This document shows, one piece after another, positions 22,963 through 34,281 of a stretch of 64,000 nucleotides of DNA (position 1 is the first letter of the stretch; every line of letters begins with the position of its first letter). Both the position numbers and the translations under genes were made by a program. The notes under the pieces were generated by a model that was given only the letters and a program-made list of their open reading frames with translations, was not told where the DNA came from and made no database searches. The stretch is from Lentinus brumalis (lineage: Eukaryota; Basidiomycota; Agaricomycetes; Polyporales; Polyporaceae), in the NCBI GenBank assembly GCA_001792895.1, contig MARA01000012.1, forward strand, positions 1,054,001 through 1,118,000, read 5' to 3'.

Positions 22963-23480
22963 CTAAAGCTGTGTTCGCCTTGTCATGAGAGCAGAAAACT
23001 GTTTGCTCAGCGATGCGCCAAACTGGTTGTGGCAGAAGCATGAAATTCGTGTAGCAGCTGGAAGGAAGCAGAATGGACAGTGAGCGCTTCAGCATCTGCA
23101 TGTTCGGGTACAGTATTTGACGCCTACTGGATGGCCACTACCAAGTAAGTACTTGCAAGCCTCTTCTGCAAGCTTGTCTGCAGCTGACCACTATGACCTC
23201 CTTCCAAATCGTACGCGACCAACAATATCATAGACCGTTGCGTAGACTGACACAGCAATAGATACTACGTAGGCGGTCAATGTCTGCCTCACGCTGCCTC
23301 ACGGCGATCCTAGTATCAAGTCAGGTCCAGCCCGCAATACGTTCTCTGTCTCGTTCGTCAGTGCTATCACCCGCCCTAGTTTGCGCGATTTTACTCTTTT
23401 TCTGAGTGCTGTATTTGCCGCCGTACACGATTTCCCGCCATCATCGTTCATCGCGCACCCTCGCCGACATCCACGCCGAC
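22963..23480. other. Gene-free stretch
   Basis: Promoter side of the DUF3632-like gene and flank of the MITE. No gene seen. Confidence 0.45.
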
Positions 23481-23752
23481 TACTGTAGAGATCAGACCGT
23501 AGCGGCGCGTCACACGTCACAAGGCCCGTCGCCGCGCCGCTATTTGGCCCTCGGTCACAGGTCACTAGGCCCGCCGCCGTGTGTGACAGCCTCAAGTAGC
23601 TTGTTTTCGGGCGTTTAGATGCCCAAATTCGGAAATTTTCGCCGCCTACGGCGGCGATGTCACACTTCCTCGGGCCTACCGCCGCTATGTCAGACCCTAC
23701 CGGCGGGTGTCACACCCCGGACCCCCGCCGCTACGGTCTGATCTCTACAGTA
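23481..23752. mobile_element. MITE with 25-bp inverted repeats and TA target duplication
   Basis: Positions 23,481-23,507 and 23,726-23,752 are perfect reverse complements of 27 bp. Read as a flanking TA plus 25-bp terminal inverted repeat beginning CTGTAGAGATCAGAC, the element is about 268 bp plus the TA on both sides. There is no coding capacity. Inside, short GTGTGACA/TGTCACAC and CGCCG words recur in opposite orientations, so the whole can fold. TA duplication is typical of Tc1/mariner-type transposases; the transposase that would move it is not in the window. Confidence 0.8.
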
Positions 23753-23838
23753 TCTCTCTTTCGTCCTCCACATGCTCACCAGTGTCCTCGATTTTACTGT
23801 CCCGGCCTTCTATATCTGTTGCAAGACCTACAATATTA

Positions 23839-24664
23839 ATGGCGTCCACAGGCTCGCCGGTCTACACGGTCTTGTCCCTTGGCTGCGCAGATGGTGTCCT
23901 CCCTAACGTCGCTCTTGCCATCGCTCTTTGCCATCGCAGGAGCAAGTCTCATAGCAGTGGTAAGAAGATCCGCAAGCACATTCGCAAGATCTTCAAGGAT
24001 AAGGACAACCTCGCGCCTCGTCCTCCTGTGTCCCCATGCTCTTACCAACCTGCGTCTTCTCCTCCCTCGCAAAGCGCTCGTGTACTCGACGATTTCTTCT
24101 CTGCGGACACTTCCTCAGCGGCCCAGCGCCCTGCGCCCCGAGTCCCTTCTACGAACTCAATCAAGTCCGGGATGGCCTTGGCATCCGACTCCATGCCGAA
24201 CGTCATCATGAGCTCCTTGTCCACTCTACCGTCGTCCTCGATCTCCTTCCTGCGACTCCGCTGTCCAGCCCTCGCAAGTCAGACAGCCAGCGCACGTAAT
24301 CTGCGACTCCCTCTCTGCCCGAGATCGTCGTGTCGTCGTCCTCTCAGCTTCTCTGCCGACTTTATGTCTTGGACCTCCCTCCTGCGAGCTCGTGGTCTAC
24401 GACTCTCAGGCCCGGGAGCCGCTGCCAACAATTCGAGTCGCCGACGAACCTAATCGCCTCCTCTTCCTCGCTGATTCTCCGAATGACCTTGAACTCCCTC
24501 CCTTCGATGAATCTCATGCGTCGGTCGTTGGTCGGTCGTTCTACAGGTTTGGTGCAAACTGGGCCTTCCAGATGAAATTGCGGAGTATAGATCCTGAATG
24601 CCATACAGCTTCGGATATTGACCGGGTTCTTACGCTGTATGCACGCGGAATACAAACTGAGTAA
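23839..24664 (+). pseudogene. Doubtful or broken gene of unknown type
   Basis: Three overlapping frames carry moderately protein-like sequence, but I found no splicing that joins them. The last piece, up to the stop at 24,664, is the best: LRELVVYDSQAREPLPTIRV, then ADEPNRLLFLADSPN and SFYRFGANWAFQMKL. The first piece has a basic stretch (KKIRKHIRKIFKDKDN). Proximity to the MITE (the frame starts 87 bp after it) and the frame breaks suggest a decayed gene. It could also be a real gene whose introns I misplace. Confidence 0.3.
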
Positions 24665-24902
24665 TTACTTTGGTACTAAGTAGTGCACGACAAGCTTGAG
24701 CTTGAAGCCTGGAAGGTTTGTCCAGGTCGTGCGAAATTGACGTCACGCGACTTGAGCCTTAAATAAGACGTGTCTCAATTCGGCGGTCGAACGCAACTTG
24801 AACTTGAACCACCACAGTCTCTACTTGTACGCCTGTCTGTCCGACCCCGCCGACCCCGCCAAACGGTCAATCTCCTCAACCGTACCTCCAGCAGCTCGAA
24901 TC

Positions 24903-25878
24903 ATGATCCTTGGACCCCTTCTGTCTGCCGCCCTGGCTGGTCTCTCTCTGTCTGGCGCGATGGCAACGAACACCCTCTCGGTGGACTTCTCTACCTACGA
25001 TCCGTCGAACTCCAGTGTTGTGAACTTCCTCCGCGCCAACCAACTGAACGTTGCCACCTACACCATCAACAAGACGGCGGATCCCTACGGGCGCGCGTTC
25101 ACGCTGAACAACACGGACATCCAGGATGGCTATCTCACTATGACAGTATCTGGCGGCACACCTCCCGGAGGCAACGTCCCGAGCTCGGGCATCCGGACTG
25201 CCTTCAACAACATCCTCTACGGCACGTTCAAGACTGTCGCCATCACCTCTCCGGTCCCGGGCGTCTGCCACGGGTAAGAAGAGTGACGCCTCCGACTCGC
25301 CGACCTTGAGCTGCTGTCTGCGCCTGCGTTCTGACCATGATTCTGCTGTGTATTGTCACTACTAGCTTCTTCACCTACAAGAACGACAGCCAAGAGACGG
25401 ACATCGAGATCCTCACCGCGTTCTACACGACTGGAAATGACCACGTCCGGCCTGGCCTTCAACTCACGAACCAGAATACGACCAACGACCACTCGCGGAA
25501 CACGCATCTGGCTGTTCCCTATCCGGCGGACCCCACCGAAGCCGAGCACGAGGTACGTGTCCGCCACCTTTCTGAGCACTGTCTACCAACGCATTATACG
25601 ACAGTATAAGATCGTATGGAGCCAGAACGAAACTCAACAATTCTTCGACGGCGCACTAATCGGCACGCTCGAGACCAACGTGCCCTCCGTGCCGTCTTAC
25701 TTCGTGTGGAACTCAGTAAGTGCATATAGCCGCACCGCATATAGCCACCCGTAAACTGACTCCGGCGGTGTCCATCGCATAGTGGTCGTCCGGGAACGAC
25801 AAGTGGTCGGCTGGCCCACCTACGGAGGACGCTATCCTGAGGATCAAGAGTATCGAGCTCGAGTACGAGACTGCTTAG
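24903..25878 (+). CDS. Secreted GH16-family glycoside hydrolase
   Basis: Four exons (24903-25273, 25366-25552, 25605-25715, 25783-25878) give 765 bp or 254 residues. Seen: signal peptide (MILGPLLSAALAGLSLSGAMA), an N-terminal beta-rich part with SSGIRTAFNNILYGTF, the catalytic motif ETDIEIL (Glu-x-Asp-x-Glu, nucleophile and acid/base), YKIVWSQNETQQFFDG and the late conserved strand with SYFVWNSWSSGNDKWSAGP followed by AILRIKSIELEY. This order is that of GH16, whose members cleave beta-1,3/1,4-glucans or transfer them in cell walls. Substrate cannot be decided from the sequence. The protein ends directly after the fold, with no GPI tail or binding module. A TTAAATAA box lies about 140 bp upstream of the ATG. 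Confidence 0.87.
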
Positions 25879-26281
25879 ACTGAGGCCACGGACCTGGCGG
25901 CGGCGGGAGACTCGCGATGCACACTACTATAATGACGATTGGCTCTGGCTTGAGCTACTTACATGTGAACTATTTGTACCACTCTACATTGATCGACCTG
26001 CATATTCTACCCCCGACGGGTGGACGTCTCTCATTAAACATGGCGCGAACTGTTCGCGGTCAGCTGGCGACGGGCGGTGGGCAACGACGGACTATATGTA
26101 TCTGCCATCATACCGGTGCGGGTGCCCCGGATGGCGCGGAGGGGCGCGACACGACGCGTGACGATCGCGTTCGTCACGGGCCAGTGACGAATGGCCGGCT
26201 TCAACTTGAACCTCCCTTGAGTCTTGACTATAGACGTGCTCCTTATACGTTCCTTGGGTCTCACCTTGTCCCACTTTTCAG
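25879..26281. other. Intergenic stretch
   Basis: 403 bp. 3' flank of the GH16 gene and promoter of the NTPase gene. No coding signal. Confidence 0.45.
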
Positions 26282-28231
26282 ATGAGCGCAGATGAGTGGG
26301 AGGTACGCTCTGACCTGTATCCTCTTCTGTTCCCTACTTACTCTGATGCGCGTATGCAGAGAGAGGGATGGACGCGCCTTGACACCGGCCACTGGGCCGA
26401 GTTTTTCGAGGAGCGGTGGGGAGAACCTGGCAAGGCGCTCCTCAGATCCGAGGACCGGATAATCGAAGTGGGACAGAAAGGTGTCTGGCAAGACCTCGAT
26501 GTCCTCAGCGAGACGGTTGGCAAGCTTTATCGCCGTGAGTCGGAGTACGACAGAGCATACACTCGCTTCCGCAGCGCCCACAAGCAGGAGGATATTTCCG
26601 GTGTGGTCCTGTCGGGCTCACCCGGGGGTGGTGCGTGTCCCTGGCTTTGAGCGAGGCCCGCGGACTGATCTGTCGAGCTCTGCCAGGCAAGTCATACTGT
26701 TCCTTGTATGTCCTCCTCAAACGCCTTGCGCACAAGCGGCCAGTTCTCTTCACTACGAAACGGGGAAAAGTGTTCTATTTCGACGAATCTGGCGTTAGGA
26801 CCTGCAGGGTCGAGAAGATATCCCTTCCGCGGTGTCTTCAACATCTCAGCCATCATCCTACAAAGCGAGTCTGGTCGCTCATCGACCCTGGTGTGGTCAA
26901 AGGCCCGGTGTCCGAGGAACTCACGGTGGATGCAGTCTTCCACGTCGTCTTCGCTTCCCCAGACCCATCCCGATTCAAACACCTCCTCAAGCAGTCAACT
27001 GTCTATCACATCATGCAGCCGTGGACAGTGAGCGAGATTCACGTATAGTGATTACCATTTTCTCGTGTCGTCACTGCGTCTTGATGCTGACCTTCTGTCT
27101 AGCTTGCCGCTAATTCGTAAAACGTCCCCTAAGACTGGACTGCCGTACACCCTTGAAGAAGCCCGAGACATTCAGCGGGAGGTTGGCCCGTGTCCCCGCG
27201 ACATCAGGACGGCATTGCGCGGCGGCATGGATTCTTACTCGCAAGGACTCAGCAACGCCGTCGATCAGCTCGACGCCGCCATAATTGCTCAAGTCCATCT
27301 CGCGCCGGAGTCGTCGGCGAACCTGATTTCACATCGCCTAGCGATCATCCATCGCAAGACAGATGAAGTTGACGTTACGTGCTCCGGGAACGACGTCGCC
27401 GTCGTCAGCTTCAAAACCGAGTACATCGCAGTGCTCGTCCGCAAGCGTTTCATGGAATTGCAGGTGACCGGTGCGGCACTGCTGCTTGGCATGTGCAAAC
27501 CCGGAGACGGTCGGATCGCAGCCCTCGCCGGTGTGCTGTTTGAACCCTTGGCCATCGAGATGCTGTGTCAGTACGATGTCACGACGAAGGTCGCTCGTTT
27601 CCGAGGGTTCTCGCAAATGAGGGAGTCCCGAACCAGAGGCCAGAAGTACCCTCACCGTTTCGAATATCGCACTCATCGTTCGGAGGCCGTGCTGCTAGTG
27701 GAAGAGGACAGGCGTCTTCGACTCACTTGGGAGGAGAATCTCACTACGAGGACTGCTTGTTCGGTCTTACCCGACCGCAACCCCCAGACCGTCAGAAGCA
27801 TGGTTCGCGTACCCTATACATCGTCGATCTCCACACCGAGGCTCCAGCTGGACACCTGCTACGTCCCTACCTCACCAAACAACCCCTTCTTCGACGCGTT
27901 CTTCTTAGTTGGTGCTGGCGGACAGAATCTCGAGCTCTGGTTTGTGCAGGCCACTGTCAGTCCCGTGCACACCGGCGTCACCGTCGGCTTCACCACAGTG
28001 GAGCAACTGTTCGAGAAGGCTCAGCAGGACTTCGGAGTTCCCTCCCATGCCGTGAAATTGAGATTCCTCCTTGTGGCTCCGTTCCGACGCAAGCTGTCCG
28101 TCGTCTGGAAGATGGCATCAGCTCTATGCCAAATCCCTGCGGCCTTCGAGGTTTACGTGCAACTTGTCGATGTCACGCCTGATTGGACATTAGAGGACGT
28201 CATCAGGCAGAGATGGGACGCTGAGACTTAG
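26282..28231 (+). CDS. Crinkler-RHS-type (CR) P-loop NTPase protein
   Basis: Exons 26282-26630, 26687-27027 and 27134-28231 sum to 1788 bp, 595 residues, all in phase. Seen: an N-terminal helical segment, then a Walker A motif split by the first intron (VVLSGSPGG / GKSYCSLYVLLKRL), followed by RPVLFTTKRGKVFYFDESGV, WSLIDPGVV (the Walker B region), FHVVFASPDPSRFKHLLKQS and MQPWT / TGLPYTLEEARDIQ. This G-x-P-G-G-GKS ... FDE-GV ... LIDPG series is the NTPase module of Crinkler and RHS-type proteins, widespread and often multicopy in Agaricomycetes. The C-terminal 300 residues should be the effector part; I do not recognise it. Known of the family: NTPase plus a variable, often nuclease or kinase, C-terminal domain, proposed to act in conflict with mobile elements or other nuclei. 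It is the last intact gene before the transposon nest. Confidence 0.68.
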
Positions 28232-29250
28232 CAGCATGGGGGTTCACCGTCAACATATAGCCGTCGCTCCCGTTCTTCTCCATGTGCATGTCCTTGCAGG
28301 TCCAGTATTTCCTTCACCTCCACCCTTTTCAGTCCAGTCAGTTGGCATTAATAGACCCATCCCTACATACTTCTCGCCATGTATTGTCATCCGAAGCGAT
28401 CACCAAATCCGTCCGCTTAGCCCCGAGATCCCATTGTTCATTCGCTCCTACTTTAGTGAATCTAACACGACTCCGACTTTCATTTGCGCTGGCACCATTT
28501 TTATCGTTATAGTATAAATATTCATGTAATCGTAGATCGATGTGAAGCTGCAACGTGGCTCACGCACTGTAGCAAGTCGACAATGCCAGTTGGCCATGAG
28601 AGGCTCGACAACCATCCCTGACAAAACCTCCGATCCGGCGATGAAGTAGTTCTCTTTCTTACCGTATAGTCATGGGTGGATCCGGGAGGTGGATGACCAG
28701 GACGCAGGGGGAGGGAAGGGTGGGCATTGGGCTGGCCGAAGCTGCTGGGCACACTGGCGGGAACCACGTCTAGCGGACCGGTGGGCGGGAGGAGCTGGGC
28801 GAGCTGATGGTCGGGGACCTGACCACAGTGCGAATTCCTCCCTATTCCTCCCGGGCAGCAGGTTGAGCGGAGTCAGTGCCGGAGAAAGTTCCTCGGCGTG
28901 TCCCGGAATGCAACCTCGTGGTTGCATCAGTATTTCCCGATTTATCTGAATGTCTGGCGCGCGGGCGCCTACCACCTTCGACCTCGACTTCGACCACACC
29001 GGTCTCTCATCTCATTCTATGGTCTTGAAACTTTGTGGGGAGATGCCCAGAAGCCGCTTCGACTCTTTGCTCACATCCGCTGTGAAGACCTCTCCACCAG
29101 GGAGTCCCGGCACAGCCAAGAGAGCCGGACGTTCTCGAGCCCAATCCGGCAAGGCCACTCCGAAGCTTCGGAAAACAACTGCCGAGGGACGTCTCACGGA
29201 GGCTGAGGGACCCTATGGAGGTGTCGAAGTGTGGTTACGGGACGATACAA
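28232..29250. other. Gene-free stretch bordering the repeat zone
   Basis: About 1 kb with only short frames. The frame 28,950-29,375 is Ser/Lys-rich without domain and runs into repeated CAGACG sequence, so I do not call it. Confidence 0.4.
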
Positions 29251-29528
29251 GGTATGCTCAGACGTCTCCAGACTGTCTGAACGTCTGGAGGCGTCTGAGC
29301 CATCTGAGCTGTCTGAAATCATGTCTGAAAGCGTCTGAAACGTCTGTATCAGACGTTTCAGACGCCATCAGATAAATCTGGAATTACTGATGTGACCAAT
29401 CAGAGACGGCGTGCCTCAATCGCAGACGAACGACATCAGTAACCGCAGATTCCTCTGTACGTCTGAACCTCTGCATAGCCACCCTGTCAGACATTTCAGA
29501 CGGTCAGACGGTGCAGACGACCAGACAT
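29250..29528. repeat. Dense GTCTGA/TCAGAC motif array, inverted halves
   Basis: Some twenty copies of the hexamer GTCTGA or its complement TCAGAC (with one-base variants) lie within 280 bp. In the left half nearly all read GTCTGA, in the right half nearly all TCAGAC, so the array is one large imperfect inverted repeat. This is the layout of the subterminal repeats of short non-autonomous hAT-like elements. No clean terminal repeat or 8-bp duplication was found by eye. Confidence 0.5.
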
Positions 29529-29855
29529 GATCTTGATTAGACTAGCATATAGTTTCGTGAGCATGGTAGTCGATGTACCAATTGACATAGTATCTACGGA
29601 ATGCGTCCAGCGAGTCGGCATAGCGGAAGTCATGGGGGAGAGGGGTAGTACTAGTACCATAGTAAACCGAGGCGAGATGGCAACCTGAAGCCCGCACGAT
29701 AGACTCGATAGTTCCTGGGCTATGAAATAGAACAGGTCTTGTATGCAAGAATCACGCCGCAAGTGACCGTCACATCACGCACACGTGCAGTAACACTGTG
29801 ACTCTGTGCAATGATGATCGCGCTGATGATCTTGTTGTGCACAATTCCCACGATC

Positions 29856-30195
29856 TCCGTATATATGGCGTGAACTGAGGGCACCGCCATCCTCGTTCTT
29901 TCCCTGTCTACACCATGCCGATGCTACCTAGCTCTCGCACAATCTGTCCCGCTGTCCGAAGGAGGTCCTCAGGAGGTGCGTCCATCGTGTCTCCGTTCCT
30001 GCAGGTTGCGCGGGGCTATTCCCCCGTGCAAACTGATAGACCCGTAGGAGCAATTGCTCAGTCGTCAATGTCCATGGATAATCACACAGTTCCGATGTCC
30101 GCCACGTTGGGTACGTTCGTTTCCTGTCTTGAATCCTCTCCTGGACGATGGCTCATGTCATTTTTGCAGGGCGGTGTCGCAACATCGGTGCTGAC
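29856..30195 (+). pseudogene. Possible first exon of the Helitron gene, cut by the chromovirus
   Basis: A TATATA box near 29,860 is followed by an ATG at 29,915 in good context (CACCATG). The frame codes for a Ser/Arg-rich start, has a GTACGT donor near 30,113 and an acceptor near 30,170, and then reads GRCRNIGADG across the chromovirus insertion point into 41,120. The frame continuing over the target duplication is the reason to think one gene once spanned both sides. No domain is visible here, so the assignment to the Helitron is inference. Confidence 0.35.
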
Positions 30196-30573
30196 TGTTA
30201 CGAACAGCCTCCCCGGTACTATTCATTTCCTTTCCCAGTCATCCTATTGTTCGATCACCATGATTCCCATGGTCTCTCTCTGAGTCTCTCACGTTATTGT
30301 CTTCATCCATGATGTCTCTCACGCTATTGTCTTTTGACGCTGTTGTTCCCTCATGTATATAAGACCACCAGCGCTACCTGGGGACCCTCAGTTTCGACCT
30401 CTTGTCCCCAGGTAAGCCAAGCTGTACTTTGCTCTGTAGATACCTCTCTCAATACATCTTGTCCCCAGCCCTAATCGTCGAGCATTGCTCCGCTCTCGCT
30501 GCACAAGTGCTCGTCGACGCCCCTGCTCGTCTCGTGAGTCTTCCCTGATCTCCCTCGACGATCAGTCGTAACA
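30196..30573 (+). repeat. Chromovirus 5' LTR
   Basis: 378 bp, TG...CA ends. A TATATAAG promoter box is at 30,356-30,363, followed by GACCACCAGCGCTACC, likely the start of R. It is nearly identical to the 3' LTR (A here against G there near 30,476/41,017). Confidence 0.95.
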
Positions 30574-30979
30574 TTAGGTCGAAACTTCAACACGAGCACT
30601 GGTGTATCCCCCCCCCACCCTCCATCGGTTGATCGCTGGTTCTATAACCACGCGCCTGGTGTTGAGCTGTATCTGTCGCTGTTGGTTCTACAACCTACGT
30701 GCGCGGTACTACCTTCCTGGACCCCCACCGCTGTCCAGTAAGACTCTGAGGTCCACTGACAGGCGAAGGTCAGGTGAACTTGTGTTCTACCTGACGTCGA
30801 CCTCTGCACACTGGATCAGCCCCCACCAGATCAGCCCCGTCCCTCTTGTGCCCCTTACAACCACGCCTTTCATTCAAGTGCAGTAGAAGATCATCACTGG
30901 CGTGGCACTGATCAAAAGTGGTACATCTGTGATCAGCAACCTTGTCCAGAGCGACTACCTACCTGGGCATCAGACGCGC

Positions 30980-32344
30980 TGATACGGCAGCTGCGTCTCT
31001 GAGGGCAGAACACCCAACAAATGACAACAACCAACCTGAAAGGGTGCGAGTGGGCTAGTCGATTCTCGGTCGAGCGGCGACGAAGTCGAGCGTCGGAGGT
31101 TCACGTAGTCGAAGAGCTCGAATGGGGGAGGGAAGAAGGCGAAAGTGATGCGAGGGGAAAAGGGGGACGGGCGACGTGTCGGCGATATATGGCCTAAACG
31201 ACGAATAGCCGTCGGCAACACGAGACCCCGAGGCGCTCCGGCCTCGATGCGAAGACTCTGCGACGCGAAAGTGTGACGAATCGGACCCGTCCTGGGTGCA
31301 CGAAACGACGAGGTCCTTCCTGGACAACTAGGGGCCACGATAGGCTGGGGAGACCACGATAGGTCGACTGGGTCACGATAGACCGACTAAGGCCACGATA
31401 GGCCAAACGCGAAAGCTCGTCTTGAGCGAAACCGGCCCTTCCTGGGCTACCCTTCCTGGGCTACTTGCTGGGTCGACGATACGACACTGGCCGACGATAC
31501 GGCGAAACTATGAGAAGACTCTGCGACTCAACTGGGCCTTGAACTTGGAGCAACTCCGGCTCGAAGCTGGCGAAAACGTCGAAGAGCGTCGCAAACGACC
31601 GCAAACGAGAGCTCGTGACGGAGAGGGGGAAAGGTTCTCTTGATTCGGAGGGTAGATGGTGGGGGAAGGGAAGGGGGCCTCTAACTAGATGCTGTACATG
31701 CTGAGCGACGATATGGTACGACGAAGCGCGCAATTCGGCCTATGACTAAGCGACAAACAACCAATCAGAGCAGAACACAAGGCTAATCGCGTGATGTGAC
31801 AACGACGGCGCCGACAACGCCGAACAGGCGCTAGGCGCACGGACCAGGTCGAATGATTGCAACATAATGACGCGATCGACGAATCGCGCCGATTGACACG
31901 AAGCGAAGGGAACGAAATGAACTAAGGCAAGGTCGAAACAAACTGTATAGTAAAGGGGGAAGGGACGAAGACTCAAAGGCTCAAAGGCTCGAATAGACGA
32001 AGGGTCGCAGGGTCAATGAACTGACGAATCGACGAACGGACGAATTGCTGGCCATGGGAGTGAAAACGAAGGCTGGTCGATGACTGTCGAACGCAAAGGA
32101 CTATGGTTCGACGTCGTTCGAGAGATGAGGTGGGAGGTGATGGTCGAGCAAGGACGAATGATGACTACCAAGGCCGACTGGGGACGATATAGGCCGACGA
32201 TAGCTCGCAGGTTGGCCGATGAGGCCGAAGGAGCGCAGGAGAAGGGCAGGAGGACCGCAAAATGGACGATAGTGAGGATAGGGAGTCGATAGAAGGTGCG
32301 AAGAGGTCGCAAAATCGGGGCACAGACCAGTATGATGCACATCA
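30980..32344 (-). repeat. Large LTR, copy 1 (left of nested element)
   Basis: 1365 bp. Almost identical to the solo LTR at 47,895-49,257 (a handful of differences) but clearly more different from its own partner at 34,282-35,645. Long open frames inside it on both strands are chance products of a sequence with few stop codons. Confidence 0.92.
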
Positions 32345-32589
32345 TCCCCTCCCCACTGAGATATGGACTGTCCTCAGTCCTCGAAACATGACGATGACGA
32401 TGGGCGACCAGGACGATGGATGACAATGGGGAAAGGGCTCTAATGATGATATGGAAGATGAAGTGGACGATGAAGACGAAGGTCGAGATAGGTAGACAAT
32501 GAAGGACAGGGCTGCGATGCTGGGCTTTGACGACGAAGGGGATAGGAATAGGGAAGACGATCGAGTGGGCTTCGAGCGCAATCGCCGCA

Positions 32590-34099
32590 TCACAGTGTGT
32601 AGACATAGCCATCTTGACGACGATTTGGTCGACGATCGGGGTTCTGGTCGTAGTAGGCAAGCATCGCTTCACGAATCGTCGAGCCATCGCCTCGACGAGT
32701 AGGGATTTCGCGGCCGTTCGACAACAGCACATGACCTCCAGGACGATCGCGAACCACGAGACCTGCGCGAACATCGGCCTCGACGACTGGACAGATCGCC
32801 ATGCTACAGTCGACTCGCCACAGTAGTAGCAAGGGGGACGATCTTCGGCTCGCTGTGCGACATCGGCGAATAGGGTGCCAACTTGACGACGTCCAGGAGG
32901 ATAGTGAGGGGGACCATCAGGGAAGCGACCATCACCGACCCGAGGGGGCTGCTCGACACGCTTTGACACTGCCTCGTCATCGCGAACGGTGCGAATCGCA
33001 GCTGCAACGATCTTCTCTAAGACCTCGCTCTTGATCGTCAGATCGTTCGGCTCGTTCGTGTTCGTGGCATGAGGGTGCGAAGGGGGAACAACGAGCTGGG
33101 GGGCGAAGGGCGAAGGGGCTCACGATAGAGGGGCTCGCGATAGACGACCGCAGCGAAGGCAGGCCGATCGTCAATAACATGCACAATCGCTTCGTGGACC
33201 TGATCGACTGTGTACGAGTCTTCGCGATGCTTATCGGGGACTTTCAGGCTAAGTCGAGCTTCGACAGCGGGTCGACGATCGTTGTGGATGAGACGAAGGA
33301 GTGTGTCGACGACTTGGCGATGGGTGAGCTCTGGGGGCGACTTCGACATCAGGTATCGAGCGATGGGGTAGAATTCGCCATAGAAAGCCATGTACTCCGC
33401 GAGCGAACCGATGCCAGAGCGAACCCGCGATGACACGACATCGTCGAACTCGCGAAGAGTGAACTTGTGATCCTTGTCGGAGCCGAGATAGAAGCTGAGA
33501 ACCTGATCGCGGAAGTCGGAGTACGTCTTCGTGGCATCGGAGTAGGTAGGAAGCGACTCCCAGCGCTTAGCGACGTCGATCGGCACGTAGATGAGCGCAG
33601 CCTCTTTTCGTTCGGCATCGTCGGTGACCTGATACTTCGCCATTACGCGTTCGAGGTCGCGGAAATAGCGCTGCACCCTTCGCGGCTCGTCGCGACCCAC
33701 TGCGGGGTGCCGCGTTCGTTCGAGAGGGCATACTGTCGACCTTGCGTTGAGCCATGGTAGACGACGAAGGGGAGAGGGAATGGACTGGGGAGGGACTAGG
33801 GGTGGTACTGGAGGGACGATCGTCGATTGGGGTGTCGACGAAGAGGGGGCCTTAGCGCGCGAAGGCTGTTTCGGCGGAGGGAGATTCTCTTCGAGAGGTG
33901 GAAGAAGGGGGATGCCTTGTTCGCGTTGTTTTCGGCGAGTGATGTGTGAACCTGACGCTATGTTGGACAGCGACGACGAACGAGGACGAGGCAAAGACGA
34001 GGGGACGATGACTGCGATGCCAGGGGTGAGGGCGATAGCGGTGTAAGCGACGAAGCGAACGATTTCTCCGAAGGGATAAGGGTGCCGTGGCGAAGCCAA
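32590..34099 (-). pseudogene. Gag protein of the nested element, frameshifted
   Basis: The main frame (34,099-33,038) has a Pro-rich start and then the capsid-like part typical of basidiomycete gag: RVQRYFRDLERVMAKYQVTD, YVPIDVAKRWESLPTYSDAT, SDFRDQVLSFYLGSDKDHKF and IGSLAEYMAFYGEFYPIAR. A second frame (from 32,969) carries PPCYYCGES, the first half of a zinc knuckle, and a third (to 32,593) continues with CPVVEADVRAG and ILSNGREIP-like sequence. At least two frame changes therefore separate capsid, knuckle and tail. The frame at 34,099 has no ATG there; the true start may lie further right. Confidence 0.75.
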
Positions 34100-34281
34100 A
34101 AGACTCGTCGAACAGTTCGGCGCGGTTGTACTCGTTGTCTAGCTCGATGGACAAGTCGCAAAGGAGCTCGGTCACTTCGGCGATGGAAGAGTCGAGGTTC
34201 GACGTGGGTGCGAAAGACGACGACGAAGGCGACAGCTTGAGCCGACGGTGTCAACTAAACCCCTCGCGGTGGGCTCCAAAA

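Noticed and set aside
28950..29375. 141-codon plus-strand open frame
   Set aside because: Ends inside the GTCTGA array, low complexity, no splice context or domain.
30574..30979. Separate gene between the chromovirus LTR and the nested element
   Set aside because: The frame joins gag across the GCGC duplication, so it is the leader and N-terminal part of gag.
32013..32969. 318-codon minus-strand open frame
   Set aside because: It starts in the gag tail (PPCYYCGES) and then runs through the large LTR, whose low stop-codon density gives long frames on both strands. The same frame recurs in the solo LTR. Only the zinc-knuckle start is meaningful.
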